From the NCBI GenBank assembly GCA_937901225.1, contig CALCGX010000076.1, positions 1-64,000 on the forward strand: 64,000 nucleotides of DNA. Reading direction: 5' to 3'. How positions within the stretch are numbered: position 1 is the first letter of the stretch; every line of letters starts with the position of its first letter. The notes under the pieces are model-generated. The model did not search any database and was not told the DNA's origin. It saw nothing but the letters and a program-made list of their open reading frames with translations. Positions 8,382 to 16,797 of this stretch are shown one piece after another. This DNA comes from an uncultured Bacteroidales bacterium. GTDB taxonomy: Bacteria > Bacteroidota > Bacteroidia > Bacteroidales > Paludibacteraceae. The translations under genes were made by a program, and so were the position numbers.

Positions 8382-8921
8382 ATGGCAACAAAAATTCGTT
8401 TGGCTCGTCACGGTCACAAAGACTATGCTTACTACCACATCGTAGTAGCTGACAGCCGCTCGCCACGTGATGGCAAGTACATTGAGCGCATTGGCTCTTA
8501 CAACCCAAACAACAACCCTGCTAAAGTTGATCTCAAGTTCGATCGCGCTTTGTACTGGGTAAACGTAGGTGCTCAACCTACTGACACTGTTCGCAACATC
8601 CTCTCTGGTGAGGGCGTTATGCTTATGAAGCACTTGAATGGTGGTGTAGCTAAGGGTGCATTCTCTGCTGAAGAGGCTCAAAAGCGTTTCGACGCTTGGA
8701 AAGCACAAAAGGATGCTAAGAATGGTAAGATCAGCCAAGCAGAGGCAGACAAGAAAGCTGCTGCTGCGAAAGCATTGCTCGCTCAAGAGGTAGAGACCAA
8801 CAAGGCAAAAGCTGCTGAGGTTGCAAAGAAGCGCCAAGAGGCTGCTGATGCACTCGCTGCTGCTGCAGTAGAGGCAGCTCAAGAAGCAGCTGCTGCAGAG
8901 GCAGAGGTTGCTGCTGAGTAA
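8382..8921 (+). CDS. rpsP: 30S ribosomal protein S16
   Basis: A small-subunit ribosomal protein needed for 30S assembly. The first 80 or so residues are canonical S16: [36 protein letters not shown], and the [12 protein letters not shown] helix. The total of 179 residues is about twice the usual 80-90. The extra C-terminal part is a Lys/Ala/Glu-rich helical tail ending in Ala-rich repeats; a long charged tail on S16 is common in Bacteroidota. It is monocistronic, with its own promoter and a strong terminator. Confidence 0.96.
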   Translation: MATKIRLARHGHKDYAYYHIVVADSRSPRDGKYIERIGSYNPNNNPAKVDLKFDRALYWVNVGAQPTDTVRNILSGEGVMLMKHLNGGVAKGAFSAEEAQKRFDAWKAQKDAKNGKISQAEADKKAAAAKALLAQEVETNKAKAAEVAKKRQEAADALAAAAVEAAQEAAAAEAEVAAE

Positions 8922-8949
8922 TCTAAGATTAAGGCTGTCGCCGAAAATA

Positions 8950-8981
8950 GAGTTCAAAACATGGTTTTGGACTCTTTTTTT
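8950..8981 (+). terminator. strong intrinsic terminator of rpsP
   Basis: An 11-bp stem with one G-U pair (8950-8960 with 8964-8974), a 3-nt loop and seven T residues. Confidence 0.85.
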
Positions 8982-9056
8982 GGACTTACAGGTGTAATTT
9001 GCTAATGGATTTCACACATCATATCATCATAAAACTATTATTTTATCAATCCACTA

Positions 9057-9087
9057 TTGCATATTTACTAAATTTTCTGTACCTTTG
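9057..9087 (+). promoter_or_regulatory. promoter of sufS
   Basis: TTG at 9057-9059, a 20-bp spacer and TACCTTTG at 9080-9087. The start codon follows about 20 bp later. Confidence 0.75.
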
Positions 9088-9107
9088 CGCTCAAAATAAG
9101 AATAAGC

Positions 9108-10325
9108 ATGAATCAGGAGGATTTTCCGATATTGAATGAACTAGTACATGGTCGCAAGTTGGTGTACTTAGATAATGCTGCCACCACGCAGAAACCACAG
9201 GTGGTACTAGATGCCATCACCGAGGCTTATAGCCATTGGAATGCCAACGTGCATCGTGGGGTACATCATCTTAGCCAAGTGGCTACACAAAAGCACGAGG
9301 AAGCACGTGAGAAAGTGGCTCAATTGATTCATGCCCATTCATCAGAGGAGATCATTTTCACTAAAGGTACTACAGATAGCCTCAACATGCTGGCGCGCAG
9401 TTTTGGTGATGCGATGGTGGAGCAAGGCGACGAGATTATCGTATCGCAATTAGAGCACCACTCGAATATCGTGCCATGGCAAATGCTTTGTGAGCGTAAG
9501 GGAGCTGTGCTAAAGGTAATTCCATTATGCGAGGACTTATCACTTGATATTGTGGCATTTAAAGAGTTACTGAGCGAGAAAACAAAGTTAGTGTCGATAG
9601 CACATGTAAGCAATGTATTAGGTACAATCAACCCCATAAAGGAGATTATTCGTTTAACACACGAGCGAGGCGCGGCTGTCTGCGTGGACGGAGCACAATC
9701 GGTGCCACACATGACGATGAATGTGCAGCAGTTGGATTGCGATTTCTTGGTAATGAGTGCGCATAAGATGTATGGCCCTACGGGTTTAGGCATATTGTAT
9801 GGCAAGAAAGAGTGGCTAGATAAGTTGCCTCCTGCAGAAGGTGGGGGAGAGATGATTGAGCATGTGAGTTTTGAGAAGACAACGTATAATGTGTTGCCGT
9901 ATAAGTTTGAGGCTGGTACGCCAAATTATGTGGGAAGCTATGCGTTTGGCAAATCGATTGACTATGTGCAAGAGATTGGTTTGGAAAATATTGCAAAGCA
10001 CGAGCATGCGTTGGCGGAATATATTGAGCAGGAACTCAACAAGATTGGTCAAGTGAAAGTATATGCAGCAGGCAAGGAGAAAGCAGGTGCTGTGTCGTTT
10101 AATGTATATCGTGCAGATGGTGCATTGATTCACCCATTTGATGTGGGTGTATTGCTAGACCGTCAAGGAGTGGCAGTTCGCACAGGTCACCATTGTGCCG
10201 AGCCATTAATAGATTGGTTGGGAGTGCCAGGTACGGTGCGTGCTTCGGTAGGGTTATACAACACCAAAGAGGATGTTGACGTGTTTATTTCTGCACTTAA
10301 AAAAGCCATCATGATGTTAGAATGA
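9108..10325 (+). CDS. sufS: cysteine desulfurase, SufS family
   Basis: A cytosolic PLP enzyme that takes sulfur from cysteine for Fe-S cluster assembly. The sequence has YLDNAATTQKP and NVHRGVHHLS near the N-terminus, the PLP Schiff-base lysine in SAHK (K220), and the catalytic cysteine in the group II motif RTGHHCAEP (C363). The 405-residue length is standard. No sufB, sufC or sufD is next to it, unlike many Bacteroidota suf clusters. Its last codons overlap the following endonuclease-like gene by 4 bp (ATGA). Confidence 0.95.
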   Translation: MNQEDFPILNELVHGRKLVYLDNAATTQKPQVVLDAITEAYSHWNANVHRGVHHLSQVATQKHEEAREKVAQLIHAHSSEEIIFTKGTTDSLNMLARSFGDAMVEQGDEIIVSQLEHHSNIVPWQMLCERKGAVLKVIPLCEDLSLDIVAFKELLSEKTKLVSIAHVSNVLGTINPIKEIIRLTHERGAAVCVDGAQSVPHMTMNVQQLDCDFLVMSAHKMYGPTGLGILYGKKEWLDKLPPAEGGGEMIEHVSFEKTTYNVLPYKFEAGTPNYVGSYAFGKSIDYVQEIGLENIAKHEHALAEYIEQELNKIGQVKVYAAGKEKAGAVSFNVYRADGALIHPFDVGVLLDRQGVAVRTGHHCAEPLIDWLGVPGTVRASVGLYNTKEDVDVFISALKKAIMMLE

Positions 10326-11257
10326 GGTGGAGCGTGCTCATTTTAATGTGTGTAATGCAGTCAGCGGTCTTGGCACAAGACTCGCTGACTATTGTTTCAT
10401 ACAATGTGGAAAATCTGTTTGATTGTGAGCATGATACATTGAAGAACGACTCTTCGTTTTTGCCCCATGGTTTGCATCATTGGAATTATCATCACTATCA
10501 AACTAAATTGAATCGTATAGCCCAAGTTCTTGTGAATATATCAGGATGGGAGAGTGCTGCATTGGTGGGACTTTGTGAAGTGGAAAATAAACGTTGTCTT
10601 AGGGATTTATGCTATCGATTAAGGCGATTTCATTATCAATACGTTCACTATGAAAGTGATGATGAACGAGGTATTGATGTAGCATTATTATATGATAGCA
10701 CTAAGGTGAAAATTTTAAATAGCAAAACTTTGTGTGTACCACTAGAGAATGACGTTACACGTGATATTCTATACGTAAAAGCATTGATAGAGGGTAAAGA
10801 TACGCTGCATGCAATGGTTTGTCACCTGCCATCACAATTAGGAGGTTCAGCAACAACTTCCAAGAAGCGCCAAATAGCCAAACAAGTTATTCAAAACCAG
10901 ATTGACACCATCCTGCATACTCATCCGAAGGCTAAAATCATAGTGATGGGAGATATGAATAGCGAGGCTATTGATGATTTACAACGCATGAACAACTTGA
11001 TGATAGACTTAGAAAAAGAGGGAATTGGCACACATAAATACCAAGGAATGTGGTCGTGCCTCGACCAATTTTATGTTTCTTCTGCATTGAAAAATACTAC
11101 AAGAGCAAGCGTATTTTCACCTAAATGGTTGTTGGAAGAAGATACTAAATACCTTGATTATCAGCCAAAACGTACTTACGTAGGATATCGCTACCACGAT
11201 GGCTATTCTGATCACCTGCCTGTGGTGCTCAAAATCAAGTCTTCGTATATCAAATGA
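10322..11257 (+). CDS. secreted endonuclease/exonuclease/phosphatase family protein
   Basis: A 311-residue protein with a signal peptide (cleavage likely after VLAQ, about residue 19). It then has the EEP fold motifs in order: IVSYNVENLFD (metal site), LVGLCEVEN, MVCHLPSQLGG, VMGDMNSEA and the terminal YSDHLPV. The family includes DNase I-like nucleases and phosphodiesterases, so it probably cleaves nucleic acid or a phosphoester outside the cytoplasm. It is translationally coupled to sufS, and its 3' end runs convergently into ribD with a 46-bp overlap. Confidence 0.85.
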   Translation: MRWSVLILMCVMQSAVLAQDSLTIVSYNVENLFDCEHDTLKNDSSFLPHGLHHWNYHHYQTKLNRIAQVLVNISGWESAALVGLCEVENKRCLRDLCYRLRRFHYQYVHYESDDERGIDVALLYDSTKVKILNSKTLCVPLENDVTRDILYVKALIEGKDTLHAMVCHLPSQLGGSATTSKKRQIAKQVIQNQIDTILHTHPKAKIIVMGDMNSEAIDDLQRMNNLMIDLEKEGIGTHKYQGMWSCLDQFYVSSALKNTTRASVFSPKWLLEEDTKYLDYQPKRTYVGYRYHDGYSDHLPVVLKIKSSYIK

Positions 11258-12243
11258 TTATCTATCGTTTTAGGCTTACTTTTGAACACATACTTAGGAG
11301 CAGCTATACCCCCGCCTACCACTTTATCGCTTACCTCCACGTGCACCTCGTCATAAATACTAGACTCTATGATATGGTTCAATAAAGTTGCTCCTCCTTC
11401 CACTAAGATGGAGTGAATATTTTTGCTCGCCAAATCCTCCAAAATAAATTCCCAATTGGTATTTTCTCGATACACTATCGTAGGAGCATCTGCTGAATAT
11501 AACCTACTATCTGCAGGAATTACCCCATGTCTATCAAGCGTTACACGCACGGGATTTCTACCGCTCCAATGAGTTGTCAGCAAACGAGGATTATCCAATA
11601 ATGCGGTACGCGTTCCTACCATAATGGCCATATTTTCAGCACGTTGCTTATGAACCAACTGTTTGGTCAAAGGCGTTGAAATCACAATCGGGTTACCACT
11701 TGTGCGCGCTATATCGATATACCCATCTGCCGTTTCTGCCCATTTCAGAACAACATACGGACGTTTTTTCTCTTGCAAACAGAAGAAACGTTTATTCAAT
11801 GCTTTACACTCATTCTCCAACACTCCTACAACAACCTCTATACCGGCGTTTTGCAGCATCTTCACTCCACGACCTGCCACCTGTGGATTAGGGTCAAGAC
11901 AACCAACTACCACACGACCTATTCCCTTCCTAATAATCAACTCTGCGCAAGGTGGAGTCTTCCCATAATGGCTACAGGGTTCCAGACTCACATACAACGT
12001 ACATTGTTTATAGTCGATACCTTCTGGATGTGCCTCTTCTGCACGAAGCAAACAATTGGGCTCTGCATGCGGACCACCATATTGCTCATGCCAACCTTCT
12101 CCTAAAATAATACCTCCACACACCAATACTGCTCCTACCATTGGATTGGGAGCTACATAATATGCACCCAATCTGGCCAATTGCAAGCAACGAGCCATAT
12201 AAACAGTGGAGTATTGAAGATCTTGTGGCGACATATCTTTCAT
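11212..12243 (-). CDS. ribD: bifunctional diaminohydroxyphosphoribosylaminopyrimidine deaminase / 5-amino-6-(5-phosphoribosylamino)uracil reductase RibD
   Basis: This enzyme carries out two early steps of riboflavin synthesis. The deaminase domain (about 1-150) has the zinc motifs HAEPNC and EPCSHYGKTPPC; the reductase domain (about 155-343) has VVLKWAETADGYID and ILVEGGATLLNHI. The length of 343 residues is normal. The start ATG at 12243 sits only about 12 bp from its -7 box, so the mRNA has a very short leader. The 3' end overlaps that of the convergent endonuclease-like gene. No other rib gene is adjacent. Confidence 0.93.
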   Translation of the reverse strand: MKDMSPQDLQYSTVYMARCLQLARLGAYYVAPNPMVGAVLVCGGIILGEGWHEQYGGPHAEPNCLLRAEEAHPEGIDYKQCTLYVSLEPCSHYGKTPPCAELIIRKGIGRVVVGCLDPNPQVAGRGVKMLQNAGIEVVVGVLENECKALNKRFFCLQEKKRPYVVLKWAETADGYIDIARTSGNPIVISTPLTKQLVHKQRAENMAIMVGTRTALLDNPRLLTTHWSGRNPVRVTLDRHGVIPADSRLYSADAPTIVYRENTNWEFILEDLASKNIHSILVEGGATLLNHIIESSIYDEVHVEVSDKVVGGGIAAPKYVFKSKPKTIDNHLIYEDLILSTTGR

Positions 12244-12254
12244 AGATTTCGCGA

Positions 12255-12286
12255 CAAAGGTACAAAAAAAAAATGTATTTGCGCAA
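12255..12286 (-). promoter_or_regulatory. promoter of ribD
   Basis: On the minus strand TACCTTTG (12255-12262) lies 21 bp from a TTG within TATTTGCGC (12284-12286). Transcription would start only about 5 nt before the ATG. Confidence 0.65.
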
Positions 12287-12314
12287 ATAGTATATGGTTA
12301 ATTAACGGATATAT

Positions 12315-12345
12315 TTGCATTTTTGCTTTTTTTATACTACCTTTG
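12315..12345 (+). promoter_or_regulatory. promoter of prmC-recX
   Basis: TTG at 12315-12317, a 20-bp spacer and TACCTTTG at 12338-12345. It is divergent from the ribD promoter. The ATG follows 4 bp after the -7 box, so the transcript is nearly leaderless. Confidence 0.7.
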
Positions 12346-12349
12346 CAGC

Positions 12350-13162
12350 ATGAAAGAAATCGTATCACATATCGTTTCAGAACTCAAAGACTTTTACCCT
12401 CCGGAGGAGGTTCAAGAGTTAGCATATTGGATTATAGAAGAGACTACTGGTATCACACGAACGCAAATATACATGGGGCATCCAAAGAAAACAATCCCCA
12501 ACCTGCCAAATATTCTCGAACAACTCCAACAGCATACCCCCATTCAATACATCTTTGGTCATACCCAATGGATGGGATTGGATTTGTGCGCCGATTCCTC
12601 CACATTAATCCCTCGCCCAGAAACGGCTGAATTGGTAGATTGGATCACTTCGTCCTGCGATGATAAAGCTCCTCTTCAAGTCCTAGATATCGGTACCGGA
12701 AGCGGCTGTATAGCCATTGCCCTCAAGCGGAAATGCCCTAATTGGCAAGTTCAAGGAGTGGATATCAGTGCAGAAGCACTAAGCATAGCTAAGGAAAATG
12801 GAGAAAGAAACAACGTGCAAGTCAGTTGGCAACAAATGGATATTCTTGCAGAAAAGCCCGATTTGAAGGACATTATAGTAAGCAATCCTCCCTATATATG
12901 TCACAAAGAAAAATCGCAAATGGACGAGCGCATATTGGCTCACGAACCACATACTGCATTATTTGTTCCTGACAGTGATCCTCTATTGTTTTATAGGCGT
13001 ATAGCATCGATGAAATCGGCGAAAAGTCTATATTTTGAAATCAATGAAGCATATGGAGACGAAGTATGTGCAATGATGAAAACTCTAGGATATTCCGATG
13101 TAACCCTTAAATACGACATGTATGGTAAACCACGAATGGTCTTTGGACGAATTAAGGCATAA
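12350..13162 (+). CDS. prmC: peptide chain release factor N5-glutamine methyltransferase PrmC
   Basis: This SAM-dependent methyltransferase modifies the GGQ glutamine of release factors RF1 and RF2 in the cytosol. It has the PrmC N-terminal helical domain, PIQYIFGHTQWMG, LIPRPETAELV, the SAM-binding LDIGTGSGCIAIAL and the catalytic VSNPPYI. The length is 270 residues. I start at ATG 12350 because a longer in-frame start (TTG 12323) would lie upstream of the transcription start. The 3' end overlaps recX by 41 bp in another frame. Confidence 0.93.
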   Translation: MKEIVSHIVSELKDFYPPEEVQELAYWIIEETTGITRTQIYMGHPKKTIPNLPNILEQLQQHTPIQYIFGHTQWMGLDLCADSSTLIPRPETAELVDWITSSCDDKAPLQVLDIGTGSGCIAIALKRKCPNWQVQGVDISAEALSIAKENGERNNVQVSWQQMDILAEKPDLKDIIVSNPPYICHKEKSQMDERILAHEPHTALFVPDSDPLLFYRRIASMKSAKSLYFEINEAYGDEVCAMMKTLGYSDVTLKYDMYGKPRMVFGRIKA

Positions 13163-13586
13163 AGCAGAGGCCTACTGTGCAACTGCAGAACACTGCTGCT
13201 CTGAGGTGCATAACAAACTTCAGTTGTGGGGAGCAAACGAAGAATATGCTACAATTATCCTACAGCGATTGCAAGCAGACGGTTATATCAATGAATCACG
13301 CTATTGTCATGCCTTTGCACACGATAAAGTGGCATATCAAGGTTGGGGAAGAGTAAAAATTAAAGCTGCTTTATATGCAAAAAAGATACCTAATCTTTTG
13401 ATTGAAAATGCTTTGAGCGAAATCAATGATGAGGAGTATCATGCCGTGTTATATCGAGTATTATCCACCAAACATCGTGCACTTAAACGTGATGCTATGG
13501 CACGCGAAAAACTAATTCGCTTCTGCCTACAGAGAGGATTTACTTACGATGAAATCGAATCTACCCTGCGAAAATTCACAAACTAA
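13122..13586 (+). CDS. recX: RecX-family regulatory protein
   Basis: A 154-residue helical protein resembling RecX, which modulates RecA filaments. It contains the three-helix repeats of the family: AEAYCATAEHCCSEVHNKL, RLQADGYINESRYCHAFAHDK, then QGWGRVKIKAAL and a C-terminal copy. It begins inside the end of prmC (41-bp overlap), which indicates an operon, and its last 11 bp overlap the convergent aroB. recA is not in this window. Confidence 0.85.
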   Translation: MVNHEWSLDELRHKAEAYCATAEHCCSEVHNKLQLWGANEEYATIILQRLQADGYINESRYCHAFAHDKVAYQGWGRVKIKAALYAKKIPNLLIENALSEINDEEYHAVLYRVLSTKHRALKRDAMAREKLIRFCLQRGFTYDEIESTLRKFTN

Positions 13587-14622
13587 ATAGATACTCCAAC
13601 GCCTCGTCAATATCCCTTTCCGATACGTATTGATTAATTTCGGGTTTGCCTACAGCGCGAATCAGTGTGAAATTTGGTGTTCGATTGGCACTATTCTTTT
13701 TGTCTTGATACATGCGTTGGATGAGTTGTTCGCGCTGTTTGCAGTTGCATTGTGGTCTACCATAGTATTGCAACATGATTTGCGTTAGTTGTTGCAATAC
13801 CTCGCGCGGACAGCCCAGCTTCACCACACTTAGATACACTTCTGCCACCATTCCCCATAAGACGCAGTAGCCGTGAGGTAGAGCATTGCGCTCTAATGCA
13901 GCCGATTCAATCGCATGTCCTACTGTGTGACCAAAATTCAGAATCTTGCGCACACCTGTCTCATGAGGGTCTTGTGCCACCACCTTTTCTTTGATTGCTA
14001 TACTTGCCTGCAACACACCTGTGCTACCCAATGCCTCCACCAATTGCTCCTGAGGCAACTCCTCCTGCAGGAGTTGCAATAAGTTCACCCACTCCCTTTT
14101 GCTAGCAATCAACGCATGCTTGAGCATCTCAGCAAAACCACTCAGCAATTCCTCTGCAGGTAATGTACGTAGGAAATCAAGGTGAATCAGCGTAGCCAAA
14201 GGCGGTGTGAAAGTACCGATTGCATTCTTTACTCCCTTATAATCAAAACCTGTCTTTCCGCCAGACGATGCATCCACCATTGCTAGCAACGTGGTTGGGA
14301 TATTCACAAATCGAATACCACGCATATAGGTAGCCGCAGCAAAGCCGCCTAGGTCTGTAATCATACCACCGCCTAAATTCACCAATACCGCCTCACGTGT
14401 GGCATGGTGTTTGAGCAGAAAATCCCAAACGAGTTGTACAGATGTCAAGTTTTTGGTCACCTCACCTGCTTCAAGCGTGAGCAAATGGTACGAAAAATTT
14501 CCGATGGATTCGGCGAAAAGTGGCAAACAATGTACTTTGGTATGACTATCTGTCAGCACAAACAACTGTCCTTTTGGGAGGTCAGAGAGTAGAGAGGAAA
14601 GTTGTGTTAGACTGTGTAGCAT
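13576..14622 (-). CDS. aroB: 3-dehydroquinate synthase
   Basis: This shikimate-pathway enzyme makes 3-dehydroquinate from DAHP, using NAD+ and a divalent metal. NAD-binding and metal-site motifs are visible: VNLGGGMITDLGGFAAATYMRG, PTTLLAMVDASSGGKTGFD, and FGHTVGHAIE with the metal-binding histidine. The product is about 348 residues. I take ATG 14622 because a longer frame would start beyond the -7 box at 14647-14654. It is divergent from the thioredoxin-like gene, and the two promoters interlock. Confidence 0.93.
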   Translation of the reverse strand: MLHSLTQLSSLLSDLPKGQLFVLTDSHTKVHCLPLFAESIGNFSYHLLTLEAGEVTKNLTSVQLVWDFLLKHHATREAVLVNLGGGMITDLGGFAAATYMRGIRFVNIPTTLLAMVDASSGGKTGFDYKGVKNAIGTFTPPLATLIHLDFLRTLPAEELLSGFAEMLKHALIASKREWVNLLQLLQEELPQEQLVEALGSTGVLQASIAIKEKVVAQDPHETGVRKILNFGHTVGHAIESAALERNALPHGYCVLWGMVAEVYLSVVKLGCPREVLQQLTQIMLQYYGRPQCNCKQREQLIQRMYQDKKNSANRTPNFTLIRAVGKPEINQYVSERDIDEALEYLFSL

Positions 14623-14643
14623 TGTCGTTTTTTGATTAAAAGT

Positions 14644-14674
14644 TTGCAAAGTTACGAAAAAAATTGTAACTTTG
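14644..14674 (+). promoter_or_regulatory. promoter of thioredoxin-like gene
   Basis: TTG at 14644-14646, a 20-bp spacer and TAACTTTG at 14667-14674. The start codon is about 20 bp downstream. Confidence 0.7.
14647..14654 (-). promoter_or_regulatory. -7 box of aroB promoter
   Basis: The minus strand reads TAACTTTG at 14654-14647. The matching -33 region (about 14675-14677) is weak. The box overlaps the -33 TTG of the divergent plus-strand promoter. Confidence 0.55.
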
Positions 14675-14694
14675 CACCCTAAATTAGAAAAATT

Positions 14695-15126
14695 ATGCAA
14701 AAAAGAGTCTTTTTTACCATTTTGATGGTGTTTTTTGCCCTTACAACCATGGCTGAGGGCTTGACCTATCTCTCCACTGAAGATTTCAAAAAGAATGTGT
14801 GCTACTATGATCTTTCATCGGGTCAGCAACCTCAATGGAAATATATTGGCGACAAACCCTGTTTGATTGATTTCTCCACGACTTGGTGCGGTTGGTGCAA
14901 AAAGTTGCACCCCATTCTGGAGCAAGTGGCAAAGCAATACGAAGGCAAAGTTTATGTCTATACATTGGATGCAGAGAAGGAGCCTGAAGTCGCTGCTCTC
15001 TTTGGTGTCCGCAGCTACCCCACGGTCGTTTTATGCCCAATGGAAGGTGGCCCACGTGTCGCACAAGGTTATCGTGAACTTGACTACTGGCAAGAAGCCA
15101 TCAAGCAAATCCTTGGCGTAGAATAA
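14695..15126 (+). CDS. secreted thioredoxin-like protein
   Basis: A 143-residue protein with a signal peptide (cleavage around TTMAEG) and a thioredoxin domain with the redox motif FSTTWCGWCKKLHP and the cis-proline motif VRSYPTVV. It is exported to the periplasm and probably reduces or isomerises disulfides there. The CGWC pair is complete. It is separated by 47 bp from the antiporter gene and may be cotranscribed with it. Confidence 0.88.
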   Translation: MQKRVFFTILMVFFALTTMAEGLTYLSTEDFKKNVCYYDLSSGQQPQWKYIGDKPCLIDFSTTWCGWCKKLHPILEQVAKQYEGKVYVYTLDAEKEPEVAALFGVRSYPTVVLCPMEGGPRVAQGYRELDYWQEAIKQILGVE

Positions 15127-15173
15127 TCGTTTTATCTAACAGCGGAAGCGGTCTAAAATCTAACATCTAAAAT

Positions 15174-16784
15174 ATGCAAGTCGAACTCATTCTCCTCGTT
15201 CTTTCATTGCTTTTTTTTGCGAGCATCTTCACCGATAAAATCGGCTATAAATTTGGTGTACCTGCCCTGCTATTGTTCTTGGCTGTAGGTATGCTGTTTG
15301 GTCCTGATGGCATAGGTCGCCTCATCAACGAAGATGGGGTTGGTTACATGCTCAATGTCGGTTCTGCCCAAGCCATTGGTACGATTGCACTATGTATCAT
15401 CCTCTTCTCGGGTGGTTTGGACACTAAGCTATCCGACATCCGCCCTGTGATGGTACCTGGTCTTACTTTAGCTACCATTGGCGTACTTATTACGATGCTC
15501 GTTACTGGTGTGATTACGTACTATGTTTTCGGTTGGCTGCATTCTGTGGCAAGTGTCAGCATTGCAACTGCCCTATTGATGGCATCCACTATGTCTTCAA
15601 CTGACTCTGCGTCCGTTTTCTCTATCCTTCGTACCAATAGCATTGGTCTTAAGCACAACCTCCGTCCGCTGTTGGAGTTAGAGTCTGGTGCCAATGACCC
15701 AATGGCATACGTGCTCACTACCACTATGATCGGCATCGTCACCGCAGCTGGCAATCAGGTCACAGCATTGTCTGTGGTGCAAGACATTGTTATCCAGTTG
15801 ATTATGGGTGCAGTCTTGGGCTTTATTTTTGGTAAAGGTATTGTCAGTATCATGCGTAAGGCGGATTTGGGCAACGAATCGCTCTACCCCATTATGGTAC
15901 TCACGGCATGTATCTTTATCTTTAGTATCACCTATTTCTTGAAGGGTAATACCTATCTCGCCGTGTATATCGGTGGTCTTGTGATTGGTAATAGCAAGTT
16001 CACTCGCAAACGCCAAACGCGCAGTTTCTTCGACGGACTCACTTGGCTCAGTCAATTAGTCATCTTCCTTGTCTTGGGTCTGATGGTACGCCCACATGAG
16101 CTCTTCCGTCTTGAAGTTTGGTTGCCTTGTCTCATTATCAGCATTGTGATGATTTTTATCTCGCGTCCTATATCTGTCTTCCTTTGTATGTTGCCTTTCA
16201 AGCAATACAAACGCCAAGACAAATTGATGCTCAGTTGGGTGGGATTGAAGGGCGCAGTACCAATCATCTTCGCCATCATGTGCGAAGCAAACGATGTGCC
16301 TCATGCGGACTTGATTTTTAATATCGTCTTCCTCTGCACCATCGTGTCGCTCATTGCGCAGGGCACTTCGCTCTCAGTTGTGGCTAAGAAACTCAAACTA
16401 GCGACACCACCTGTAGAACTCAAGAAACTTTCGCATTTTGATATTGACCTGCCTGAGGAAGTGGAATCTTCTGCTACGGAAATTGAAGTCAAAGAGGATA
16501 TGCTCGCTCATGGCAATATGCTCAAAAACCTCATTTTCCCTGATAAGACCTTGGTCATTATGGTGCGTCGTGGTGAAGATTTCTTTGTACCAACGGGCAA
16601 TTCCGAATTGGAGGTTGGGGATCAATTGTTGGTAATTACCGACAACGATGCCATGCTCGCAGCTCAGTATATTGAGGAAACAAATGAGGAGGAGAGCAAG
16701 CATTGGGGCATGCAGCTTATCAACAACACTTGGGATTTTGCCAAACAAAAATGGCAACAACTCGTTGCTGGTAAAAAGAATTAA
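15174..16784 (+). CDS. potassium/proton antiporter (CPA1 family, CvrA/NhaP2-like)
   Basis: An inner-membrane cation/proton antiporter of 536 residues. About 12-13 transmembrane helices span residues 1-400, including SSTDSASVFSIL and LELESGANDPMAYVLT, the conserved acidic ion-site segment. A cytosolic RCK-C/TrkA-C domain follows (about 440-515, PDKTLVIMVRRGEDFFVP and LEVGDQLLVI), which marks the K+/H+ type and suggests gating by a bound ligand. The next gene begins 13 bp after its stop codon. Confidence 0.9.
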   Translation: MQVELILLVLSLLFFASIFTDKIGYKFGVPALLLFLAVGMLFGPDGIGRLINEDGVGYMLNVGSAQAIGTIALCIILFSGGLDTKLSDIRPVMVPGLTLATIGVLITMLVTGVITYYVFGWLHSVASVSIATALLMASTMSSTDSASVFSILRTNSIGLKHNLRPLLELESGANDPMAYVLTTTMIGIVTAAGNQVTALSVVQDIVIQLIMGAVLGFIFGKGIVSIMRKADLGNESLYPIMVLTACIFIFSITYFLKGNTYLAVYIGGLVIGNSKFTRKRQTRSFFDGLTWLSQLVIFLVLGLMVRPHELFRLEVWLPCLIISIVMIFISRPISVFLCMLPFKQYKRQDKLMLSWVGLKGAVPIIFAIMCEANDVPHADLIFNIVFLCTIVSLIAQGTSLSVVAKKLKLATPPVELKKLSHFDIDLPEEVESSATEIEVKEDMLAHGNMLKNLIFPDKTLVIMVRRGEDFFVPTGNSELEVGDQLLVITDNDAMLAAQYIEETNEEESKHWGMQLINNTWDFAKQKWQQLVAGKKN

Positions 16785-16797
16785 AACCTGTCATATC

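Noticed and set aside
8322..8957. Antisense frame of 211 codons opposite rpsP
   Set aside because: Ser/Leu/Cys-rich shadow of the Ala/Glu/Lys-rich rpsP tail.
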